This document shows, piece after piece, positions 1 to 7,020 of a stretch of 26,848 bases of DNA. Source of the stretch: JANNRR01 sp031401675 (GTDB taxonomy: Bacteria; Pseudomonadota; Alphaproteobacteria; Rhodobacterales; Rhodobacteraceae); assembly GCA_031401675.1 (NCBI GenBank), contig JANNRR010000060.1, positions 1 through 26,848 on the forward strand, given 5' to 3'. Position numbers and translations under genes: made by a program. Positions within the stretch are counted from its first letter, which is position 1; each line of letters begins with the position of its first letter. The notes below the pieces were generated by a model. It searched no databases. It was not told the DNA's origin and saw only the letters and a list, made by a program, of their open reading frames with translations.

Positions 1-2
1 TG

Positions 3-41
3 CCGACGGTGCTGTCGGTCGAGACGCTGACAGTGGGCTGA
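3..41 (+). CDS. Possible 3' end of an upstream gene (partial)
   Basis: Reading from base 3, the first 12 codons encode a short tail ending LSVETLTVG and stop at TGA (39-41). Nearly all third positions are G or C, as in the real genes nearby, which suggests the end of a plus-strand gene convergent with the phosphomannomutase gene. Only 12 residues are visible, so no function can be assigned, and chance openness is a real alternative. The 72 bases between this stop and the next gene show no clear terminator. Confidence 0.3.
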   Translation, partial: PTVLSVETLTVG

Positions 42-113
42 ACTGGGCCTGACTTGAGCCTGACCGGGGCAATCCTGTCGCTCAGTGAGATATTACTTGC
101 AGGAACCGTTGCC

Positions 114-1478
114 CTACCTGATCAGGGCGCTAAGCTGGGCAAGTCTGGCCGACAAATCGACGGATTGCCCGCGTGCCTCGATGTTCAGGCGCAGCAGCGG
201 TTCGGTGTTGGATTGGCGCAGGTTGAAACGCCAGTCGGCAAAGGCCAGGCTGAGCCCGTCGGTTTCATCGACCAAGGGCTTCTGACCGGCAAAGGCCGCG
301 CGCACCCTTGCGACGGCGGCGGCGCTGTCACGGCAGACGAAGTTCACCTCGCCGGATGAGGGAAAGCGGCGCATGCGGTCGGCGACCAGGTCGGCCAGTG
401 CGGTGCCGCTGCGGCTGATCAGTTCGGCGATCAGGAGCCACGGGATCATCCCGGAGTCGCACGCCATGAAGTCGCGGAAATAGTGGTGCGCCGACATCTC
501 GCCGCCATAGACCGCGCCGCTGGCGCGCAGTTCGCGCTTCATGAAGGTATGACCGGTGCGGGCCTGAACCGCGCGGCCACCGCCTGTGGCCACGATGTCC
601 TGCGTGTTCCAGATGATGCGGGGGTCGTGCACGATGGTCGCCCCCGGCTCTTTGGCCTGAAACACTGCCGCCAGCAGCCCCACGATGTATTCGCCGGGGA
701 TGAAGCGTCCGGTATGGTCAAAGAAGAAACAGCGGTCAAAGTCGCCGTCCCATGCCACGCCCAAATCGGCGCCGGCGACCACGACGGCGCGACCGGTGAC
801 CGGCTGATTTTCAGGCAAGAGCGGGTTCGGGATGCCGTTCGGAAAGCTGCTGTCTGGGGCGTGATGCAGCCGGGTGAACTGCAACGGCGCTCCCTGCAGC
901 GTCAGAGCCGTGGCCAGCGCATCGAACGTGGGACCGGCGGTGCCGTTGCCGGCATTCACCAGAATCTTCAACGGGCGAAGTGCGGCGACATCGACAAAGC
1001 CGAGTACGCGTTGCAGGTAGGCGGCCCGGTTTCCGGTTGCCTTGGTTACATGGCCACCGGCTACCGGCGGCGGCAGATCATCAGCTTCGGCCAGCGTTCG
1101 CATCGCCGCCCACTCGGTCACCGGATCGAGCGGGGCGGACCCACGGCCTACCAGCTTCATGCCGTTGTCGCTGACCGGGTTGTGCGAGGCGGTGATTTCG
1201 ATGCCGCCGCCGACTGCGAAATGGGTCGTGGCAAAATACATCTCTTCCGTACCGCAAAGGCCAAGGTCCAGCACCTCGGCCCCGCCGGCCATCAGCCCGC
1301 GGACTGTTGCTGCCGCAAGGGCCGGGGATGAGGCGCGGTTGTCGTGGCCGATGACAACGCGGCGGGCCGCCAGTGCGGCCACGAATGCCTGCCCTATGCG
1401 TTGGGCAACAGCCTCGTCCAGTTCGGGGCCAAGGCGGCCGCGAATGTCATAGGTCTTGAAGCAGGTCAGCGCTGGCAC
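114..1478 (-). CDS. manB: Phosphomannomutase (PMM/PGM family)
   Basis: Converts mannose-6-phosphate to mannose-1-phosphate, the step before GDP-mannose, in the cytoplasm. The 454-residue length matches the usual ~455 of the CpsG/ManB family. Visible motifs are LTCFKTYDIRG near the N-terminus, the phosphoserine loop TASHNP (active Ser about residue 98), the metal-binding loop WDGDFDR (about 243-249), the sugar-binding segment GGEMSAHHYF (about 325-334) and the C-terminal phosphate-binding RQSNTEP. The start is the GTG at 1478, which aligns with family N-termini; a GTG at 1493 (five residues longer) is possible, and neither has a strong ribosome-binding site. The reading frame stays open far upstream, antisense to the next gene, but that part is a shadow. 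It is divergent from the guanylyltransferase gene across about 150 bases that must hold both promoters. The function is well supported; bifunctional phosphoglucomutase activity is possible. Confidence 0.93.
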   Translation of the reverse strand: MPALTCFKTYDIRGRLGPELDEAVAQRIGQAFVAALAARRVVIGHDNRASSPALAAATVRGLMAGGAEVLDLGLCGTEEMYFATTHFAVGGGIEITASHNPVSDNGMKLVGRGSAPLDPVTEWAAMRTLAEADDLPPPVAGGHVTKATGNRAAYLQRVLGFVDVAALRPLKILVNAGNGTAGPTFDALATALTLQGAPLQFTRLHHAPDSSFPNGIPNPLLPENQPVTGRAVVVAGADLGVAWDGDFDRCFFFDHTGRFIPGEYIVGLLAAVFQAKEPGATIVHDPRIIWNTQDIVATGGGRAVQARTGHTFMKRELRASGAVYGGEMSAHHYFRDFMACDSGMIPWLLIAELISRSGTALADLVADRMRRFPSSGEVNFVCRDSAAAVARVRAAFAGQKPLVDETDGLSLAFADWRFNLRQSNTEPLLRLNIEARGQSVDLSARLAQLSALIR

Positions 1479-1628
1479 AGCGGGGGCTTTCACGGGTTGG
1501 GTTCCAGAGGGACCACGGTTCAACGGCCCCGTCAAGCAACGCCCGGCGGCAGGATTTCGCCTCGCTTCCCGGCGGGTGGCGCTGTATCTGCTGACGCGAT
1601 GGCAGTCGCAAAGGCAGGCAGCAGTACC

Positions 1629-3071
1629 ATGCCCATGATTCACCCGATCCTTTTGTGCGGCGGGTCCGGCACCCGCCTGTGGCCGCTGTCGCGCAAGAGT
1701 TTTCCCAAGCAGTTCACGCCGCTGACCGGCGACGAGACCCTGTTTCAGGCAGCAGCGCGCCGGGTCAGCGGGCCGGGAGTGGCTGCGCCGACGATTATCA
1801 CCACGTCGGATTTCCGTTTCATTGTCACCGAGCAGCTGGCCGAGGCGGGCATCGACCCCGGCCCGATCCTGATAGAACCGGCGGCACGCAATACCGCACC
1901 GGCGATCCTGGCTGCAGTGCTGCATCTGGCGGCGAGCGACCCCGGGGCGCTGGTGCTGGTGATGCCGTCCGATCAGGTGCTGCCTGATGCACAGGGGTTT
2001 CGCGCCGCCGTGTCTGCCGGGATGGCGGCAGCCGAGGCGGGCCAGATCGTCACCTTTGGCATCCGCCCGGTGCGGGCCGAAACCGGCTATGGCTGGCTGG
2101 AACTGGACGAGGTGCCGGATCTTGGCGGGCTGATGCCGATGCCGCTGCGGCGGTTTGTCGAAAAGCCCGATGCCGCGACGGCCGCCCGGATGCTGGCGGC
2201 CGGAAACTACCTGTGGAACGCCGGGATATTCCTGATGTCGGTCGAATCCGCGCTGTCGGCGTTTGGCACGCATGCGCCGTCGCTGCTGGCCCCGGTGCAG
2301 GCCGCCGTGGCCGGGGCGCGGACCGATCTGGGGTTCCTGCGGCTGGCGACCGGGCCGTGGGCGGCGGTCGAGGATATCTCGATTGACTATGCGGTGATGG
2401 AGCGCGCGAGCAATCTGCAGGTGGTGCCGTTTGCCGGCGTCTGGTCCGATCTGGGCGACTGGAACGCGGTCTGGCGCGAGAGCGGGCCGGATGCGGCGGG
2501 GATGGCGGCGCACGGCCACGTGACCGCGATTGATTGCCATGGCAGTCTGCTGCGGTCGGAAGCCGAGGCGCTGGAACTGGTGGGCATCGGGTTGAAAGAC
2601 CTGATCGTGGTGGCGATGCCGGATGCGGTGCTGGTGGCCGACCGGGCGCGGTCGCAGGATGTCAAGCTGGCGGTGGCGCGGCTGAAGGCCAAGGCGGCGC
2701 GGCAGGCCGAGACCTTTCCCCGCGATCACCGGCCCTGGGGCTGGTTTGAAACGCTGGTGCTGGCCGACCGTTTTCAGGTCAAGCGCATCGTGGTGCATCC
2801 GGGGGCTGCATTGAGCCTGCAAAGTCACGTTCACCGGTCGGAACACTGGATCGTTGTGGCGGGCACGGCCAAGATCACACTGAACGGCGAGGTGCGGTTG
2901 CTGACCGAAAACCAGTCGGCCTATGTGCCGCTTGGCGCGTTGCACCGGCTGGAAAACCCGGGGCGGGTGCCGATGATCCTGATCGAGGTGCAGACCGGTG
3001 CCTATCTGGGCGAGGACGACGTGGTGCGGTACGAGGATGTCTATGCCCGTGGTCAGGGCCCGAAAGGCTGA
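1629..3071 (+). CDS. manC: Mannose-1-phosphate guanylyltransferase / mannose-6-phosphate isomerase (type II)
   Basis: Makes GDP-mannose from mannose-1-phosphate and GTP and probably also isomerises fructose-6-phosphate to mannose-6-phosphate. The 480 residues are typical of the bifunctional type. The nucleotidyltransferase domain (about 1-350) has the signature CGGSGTRLWPLSRKSFPKQF at 10-29, FVEKP at 176-180 and NAGIF at 197-201. The C-terminal cupin-like isomerase domain (about 362-478) begins at RPWGWFE and carries the metal-site region QSHVHRSEHWIVV. The start is ATG 1629 (MPMIHP); ATG 1635 is a close alternative. With the divergent phosphomannomutase it forms a two-gene GDP-mannose unit, implying mannose or a GDP-mannose-derived sugar (for example fucose or mannuronate) in the polymer. 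The gene is convergent with the exosortase gene, 69 bases away, with no obvious terminator between. Confidence 0.94.
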   Translation: MPMIHPILLCGGSGTRLWPLSRKSFPKQFTPLTGDETLFQAAARRVSGPGVAAPTIITTSDFRFIVTEQLAEAGIDPGPILIEPAARNTAPAILAAVLHLAASDPGALVLVMPSDQVLPDAQGFRAAVSAGMAAAEAGQIVTFGIRPVRAETGYGWLELDEVPDLGGLMPMPLRRFVEKPDAATAARMLAAGNYLWNAGIFLMSVESALSAFGTHAPSLLAPVQAAVAGARTDLGFLRLATGPWAAVEDISIDYAVMERASNLQVVPFAGVWSDLGDWNAVWRESGPDAAGMAAHGHVTAIDCHGSLLRSEAEALELVGIGLKDLIVVAMPDAVLVADRARSQDVKLAVARLKAKAARQAETFPRDHRPWGWFETLVLADRFQVKRIVVHPGAALSLQSHVHRSEHWIVVAGTAKITLNGEVRLLTENQSAYVPLGALHRLENPGRVPMILIEVQTGAYLGEDDVVRYEDVYARGQGPKG

Positions 3072-3140
3072 TGCGGCAGGCGTTGGCGCGGCTGACGAAA
3101 AGCAGCGCGACCTGATCCGGCGTTTCGGGGCGCGGGACGG

Positions 3141-4748
3141 CTATTCCGGGATGAAATGCGGCAGCTTGGGCAGCAGGGCGGCCATGAAGCGCTGCAGGCG
3201 GGCATCGGCGTCGGCCTCGGTCTCGCCCGTGATGATCGGCGTGACAAAGCGCACCATTGCGCCGTCGGCGCGCCCCATCGTCAGGCTGTCATAGACCACG
3301 GAGGCCTTGGCGACATAGTCGTTGGTCATCCGCTTGCCGCGCTGTTCGAACCAGTAGTAGACAAGTTGCTTGGACAGACCCTTCTGGATCACGGCGCGGT
3401 TCAGCGAAAACGTGCCGTAGACCGTGCCCGGAATCGTCACCTCGGTCGGGTCGATCGAAAACACCTCCCACCCGCCGACCGGCAGGCAGACCTCGGGCGA
3501 ATGGATGCCGGAGCCTTCGGTCTGTTTTTCGTACCAGGCGGCGAAGAAATTCACATAGCCAGCCTCGTCCACCGCCGCGTAGTTGGCGGTGATGTAATCG
3601 GTGGCACCCAGAACCCGTTCCACCTCGCTGTCCAGCACCTGCGGCGAGCCTGACCAGGGCCCCAGCGTTCGCGGGAACAACAGGAAATGGTCGCGTTCCA
3701 CCTCGATTCGCGCCGGTTGTGGCGTCAGGACAAAGGCGGCCCCGACGGCGGCAGACAGCAGCGCCGCCGCGATCAGCCCGCGCGAGGCGGTGATGCCGAA
3801 AACCCGGCCCAGCTGCGGCGCGAAGCCGTCAAAGTCCAGATCGATGGTGTCGGCCAGCGGCTTGGGGTTGCGGGTCAGCCGCTGCAGCCCGACGGCCATC
3901 AGGAACAGGATGCCGACGCAGGCCCCGAAGATCACCCAGCCTTCGAAGAAATGCAGGAAGCCCTCGGCCTGCTCGATGCCGTAGTTGTTGACCAGAATGC
4001 CGATCACCCCGATGCGGAACGAATTCATGAACACGGTCAGCGGCGCGGCCATCAACAACAGCACCGCCTTGTGCCACAGGGGGCCGCGATACAGGATCGA
4101 GAACAGGTAGGAAAAAGACAGGATCGGGAACAGGTAGCGCAGGCCGGAACAGGCTTCGGCGACCTGCAGCTTGTAGACGCCAAGGTCGATCACGTTGCCT
4201 TCGAGAAACACCGGCACGCCGGCCATTTCGACGAACCAGACCCCAAGCTCGGACGAGATCAGCTGCAGAACAATCGTCAGCTTCCAGTAGACGAACTGCG
4301 GCAGCGGCAGCATGAAGATCAGGTGCAGGACCGGGGCCCAGTGGGTGCGGCCCTGAGCCCAGCCAAAGCCCACCAGAACCAGACCGCCGACCCAGAAGAT
4401 CAGCGCATAGGTCACTACATCGGGAATGCGTACCAGATTGCCAAGAATCCCCAGCGTCAGCGCCGCCAGCAACAGCAGGATGCCGGGCTGGCGGTTGGCC
4501 GGCGCGCCTGCCGGGGCGGTGGGGTGGCGGCGCAGTTCGCGCAGGAACAGGTACAGCGAGATCATCGGAATCAACGGGCCGTGGCTGTATTCGGGCGTTG
4601 ACCAGGCCGTGGCCAGCGACCGGAACCCCAGCCAATAGATCGGCAGCGCCGACCCGATCAGGACCAAGAGCCAGAGCAGCCCCAGAGGGCTGAGCACGGT
4701 CGCACCCGGGACCGCAATCGGTGGTTTGGAGGAAGCGGCTGCAGGCAT
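3141..4748 (-). CDS. xrtD: Exosortase fused to EpsI domain (XrtD-like, VPLPA-CTERM specific)
   Basis: Inner-membrane cysteine transpeptidase-like enzyme predicted to cut PEP-CTERM/VPLPA-CTERM tails and pass the protein on to the cell surface. In the 535 residues, the first ~290 form about eight membrane segments with the catalytic triad in order: Cys200 in EACSGLRYLFP, Arg245 in NSFRIGVIG and His266 in FLHFFEGW. After a cytoplasmic linker and one more membrane segment (about 323-342), the rest is an EpsI-type periplasmic domain with SGIHSPEVCLPVGGWEV and a C-terminal FVTPI segment. This fusion is the architecture known for XrtD, whose partner tails read VPLPA; the only candidate substrate here has VPVPA. 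The start is ATG 4748, with a GGTGA ribosome-binding site. It is last in the minus-strand arm, 180 bases after the beta-barrel gene. The exosortase call is firm; the XrtD subtype is inferred from the fusion and the tail type. Confidence 0.92.
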   Translation of the reverse strand: MPAAASSKPPIAVPGATVLSPLGLLWLLVLIGSALPIYWLGFRSLATAWSTPEYSHGPLIPMISLYLFLRELRRHPTAPAGAPANRQPGILLLLAALTLGILGNLVRIPDVVTYALIFWVGGLVLVGFGWAQGRTHWAPVLHLIFMLPLPQFVYWKLTIVLQLISSELGVWFVEMAGVPVFLEGNVIDLGVYKLQVAEACSGLRYLFPILSFSYLFSILYRGPLWHKAVLLLMAAPLTVFMNSFRIGVIGILVNNYGIEQAEGFLHFFEGWVIFGACVGILFLMAVGLQRLTRNPKPLADTIDLDFDGFAPQLGRVFGITASRGLIAAALLSAAVGAAFVLTPQPARIEVERDHFLLFPRTLGPWSGSPQVLDSEVERVLGATDYITANYAAVDEAGYVNFFAAWYEKQTEGSGIHSPEVCLPVGGWEVFSIDPTEVTIPGTVYGTFSLNRAVIQKGLSKQLVYYWFEQRGKRMTNDYVAKASVVYDSLTMGRADGAMVRFVTPIITGETEADADARLQRFMAALLPKLPHFIPE

Positions 4749-4928
4749 CGCGGGTCACCGGTTGGCGGAATCAGCAGTGGCGGGCCGGAGCCCAGACAGG
4801 ATGATAGTCATGGCGAGCCGGGATTGCGACGCCGGAGCCGCCAGAAACGATGTGTTTCCGGGCGGCGGTGCAGATTTGGCATAGGCGGATGCCCGCCAGC
4901 AGTCCGCAGCCACCGCAGCGAGCGCGCC

Positions 4929-6206
4929 CTATGGCCGGATGTTGAAACTGCGTTGCAGCGCCATGAACACCGAGTTGGAGTTCGCCGAGCCGATCACGTC
5001 CGAATCGCGCAGGCGGTAGTTGTAGCCGACATCCAGGCTCCAGTCCGGGGTCAGGGCGCGGCGGTAGCTGGCACCAAGGGTGGTATTGGCGGTGTTGTTG
5101 GTCGCGCCGGAGGGATCGGTCAGGGCATAGCCAAGACTAAAGCTCATGCTGGAGTTCGCGCTGAGCGTCTGATTGTAGTTCAGCGTCACCGATGTGGTCA
5201 GCTGTTCGATGTCCTTGCTGCTTACCGTCACAGCGCGGCTGAGCCGGGCCGATATGCTGCCGGCCTTGAGTGTCTGCGACCAGTCGAGCGAGCCGGTCAG
5301 CCCGGTTTTGGCCCCGGCCGGCCGGGTGATGCCAAGGCTGGCGGACAGCGAACCCGACGGCAGCGGAATATCCCGGCTGACCGAGAACCCCAGCCGGGTG
5401 CCGGCAATGGAGTTACTGGCGGTCAGGTTGGCGGCGATGTTGCCGTTTGTCAGCTGGCGCGACAGGCCGACATCAAGGCTGCGGGTATAGCGCGAGGTAT
5501 TGGCGGCCAGATCCTTGAACTCGCCAAAACCCAGCTTGACCGTGCCGTTGGTGGTCGGGTCAAGGCGCAGGCGGAACGTGGTGCCAATGTTTATGCGCTG
5601 GCTGTCGGTCAGGGCGGGGTTGGTGACCCTGTCATAGCCCAGACCGGCAAGGCCGGCGTTGAGCGTCACGCCAAGCGGGGCGTTTACGCCGAATTGCAGC
5701 GAACCGTTCAGGCCGTATTCAGTCCGGACCCCGGTCCCGGTCAGGTCACTGAGGTCGTCGGGCAGCACGATATTGCCGTTGGCGTCGAGGAAATCGGTCA
5801 GCGGACGCAGGAATTGCACTTCGGACTGGCGATAGTTGGCCCCAAGGGTCAGTGCGCTGGCACCGACATTGCGGGAATAGGCCAGATCGAATCTGGGATC
5901 ATCGATCACGAAGGTATTGTTGGTGGGTGCCGATCCCGCAACCCCGCGCAGTGCCGTGCTGGCGCTGAATGTCAGCTTTTCCGTTCGCGTTTCGGTTGAC
6001 AGACCGAAGGACAGGCGGGTCGTGGACAGAAACGTGTTGCCGGCGCTGGTAACGTTCAGCGCCAGATTGTCATCATACTCCAGCCTTTGCGACAGGCCGA
6101 ATGTCATTTGCACGCCCCCCGGGCTGCCCGTCTGGGCAGCAACCGGGGCGCTGGTGAAAGCAAGCATGCCAAGCAGCATGGCACGCGTGAAAAGTCTATT
6201 CCCCAC
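4929..6206 (-). CDS. Outer-membrane beta-barrel protein of the exopolysaccharide/exosortase locus
   Basis: 425 residues with a signal peptide (about 1-24, ending APVAAQ). The mature part is made of alternating polar/hydrophobic strands rich in Gly, Ser, Thr and Asn, such as LSQRLEYDDNLAL near the start and LDVGYNYRLRDSDV near the end, as in outer-membrane barrels. The YDDN motif after the signal peptide is common in the beta-barrel family found in PEP-CTERM/EPS clusters. The start is GTG 6206, supported by an AAAGG site 6 bases upstream. The gene lies 33 bases after the polysaccharide-export gene and is surely co-transcribed with it. A likely role is the outer-membrane channel for the exported glycan, or a partner of the export protein; this is inference from position. 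It has no cysteines. The barrel call is good, but the exact substrate is unknown. Confidence 0.82.
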   Translation of the reverse strand: MGNRLFTRAMLLGMLAFTSAPVAAQTGSPGGVQMTFGLSQRLEYDDNLALNVTSAGNTFLSTTRLSFGLSTETRTEKLTFSASTALRGVAGSAPTNNTFVIDDPRFDLAYSRNVGASALTLGANYRQSEVQFLRPLTDFLDANGNIVLPDDLSDLTGTGVRTEYGLNGSLQFGVNAPLGVTLNAGLAGLGYDRVTNPALTDSQRINIGTTFRLRLDPTTNGTVKLGFGEFKDLAANTSRYTRSLDVGLSRQLTNGNIAANLTASNSIAGTRLGFSVSRDIPLPSGSLSASLGITRPAGAKTGLTGSLDWSQTLKAGSISARLSRAVTVSSKDIEQLTTSVTLNYNQTLSANSSMSFSLGYALTDPSGATNNTANTTLGASYRRALTPDWSLDVGYNYRLRDSDVIGSANSNSVFMALQRSFNIRP

Positions 6207-6239
6207 GATTGACCTTTCTGTGCGGTCTCTGGTCCCCGA

Positions 6240-6848
6240 TTACTCGAAAAGACGGCGTTGTGGAATGATGAACACGTCACCATCACGCAATACCGTGTTG
6301 CCGACGTTGCTCGACCCACTCAGGATGGAGTCGTAGCTGAACTTGTAGACCTTTTCGACCCCGCCTTTTTCCGTGCGGCGCATCTGGATGCGCTTGGTTG
6401 CGGCGAAGTTGGTAAAGCCACCCATTTCGGCAAAGAACTGCAGGACGGTCGTGCCGGGTGCCACGTCGATTCGCCCGGGCCGAGTTGCTTCGCCCGACAC
6501 ATAGACATTGATGACCGGCGGCAGATCGTCGAGCGGGTTGCGGTACACGGTTTCAATCGACACGAACACCGTTGGTGCCGCTGCAAAGCTGGGCGTCAGC
6601 AGGCTGATCAGGTCGGCCTGAACCTGCTCGACAGTGCGTCCGCCAGCCCTGACGGTTCCGGCAAGCGGAAATGTGATCCGGCCATCCGGCGGAATCAGGG
6701 TGGACCGGTTCAGCGTCGTGTCTTCCAGCACCTCGATCTTCAGGGTATCGCGAGGTTTGATCTTGTAGGTGCTTTGGGCCTCGGCCATCGATGCCAGCAG
6801 GGCGGGGAATAAAAATACCCCCGCCAAAAGCGCGAAAAGCGGTCTCAT
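6240..6848 (-). CDS. Polysaccharide export protein (OPX / Wza-like, short form)
   Basis: Periplasmic or outer-membrane-associated export protein of 202 residues. A signal peptide (about 1-24, MRPLFALLAG to AEAQ) is followed by the poly-export domain (about 26-100), with YKIKPRDTLKIEV and PPDGRITFPLAGTV, and one SLBB-like domain (about 113-195), with VYVSGEATRPGRIDV and ending DGDVFIIPQRRLFE. No lipobox cysteine is present, and the protein stops right after the SLBB domain, so it lacks the C-terminal helix that builds the outer-membrane pore in Wza. The start is ATG 6848 because AAAGGAG sits 6 bases upstream; an upstream in-frame start 15 codons earlier lacks this. It is followed by the beta-barrel gene after 33 bases, suggesting the barrel supplies the outer-membrane step. 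Confidence 0.9.
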   Translation of the reverse strand: MRPLFALLAGVFLFPALLASMAEAQSTYKIKPRDTLKIEVLEDTTLNRSTLIPPDGRITFPLAGTVRAGGRTVEQVQADLISLLTPSFAAAPTVFVSIETVYRNPLDDLPPVINVYVSGEATRPGRIDVAPGTTVLQFFAEMGGFTNFAATKRIQMRRTEKGGVEKVYKFSYDSILSGSSNVGNTVLRDGDVFIIPQRRLFE

Positions 6849-6998
6849 CACAGTCTCCTTTGGTTCCCTTCCTTGTGGAAAGGGCGCCCCCACGGAAACA
6901 ATATGGGTTATTGTGGCTCATCGAAAGCGAAAATGCGTCAAGTCCTTGAACATGGCTGCATTTGCATGGGCTCGTATCGCCACTGCAACAGACTGGTA

Positions 6999-7012
6999 CG
7001 GCGGGCCCGCCG
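6999..7012. terminator. Perfect 14-bp GC palindrome just after the TPR gene stop
   Basis: CGGCGGGCCCGCCG is a perfect inverted repeat 8 bases beyond the stop codon of the TPR lipoprotein gene (minus strand). It could form a short hairpin that slows or partly ends transcription, or protects the 3' end, before the export gene. No U-run follows on the minus strand, so it is at best a weak or Rho-dependent terminator. Confidence 0.3.
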
Positions 7013-7020
7013 CCACGGGG

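Noticed and set aside
1479..2945. Minus-strand open frame continuing upstream of the phosphomannomutase for about 490 codons, giving an apparent 943-residue protein
   Set aside because: It is antisense to the well-supported guanylyltransferase gene, rich in Arg/His/Gln/Pro as shadows of GC-rich genes are, and shows no domain.
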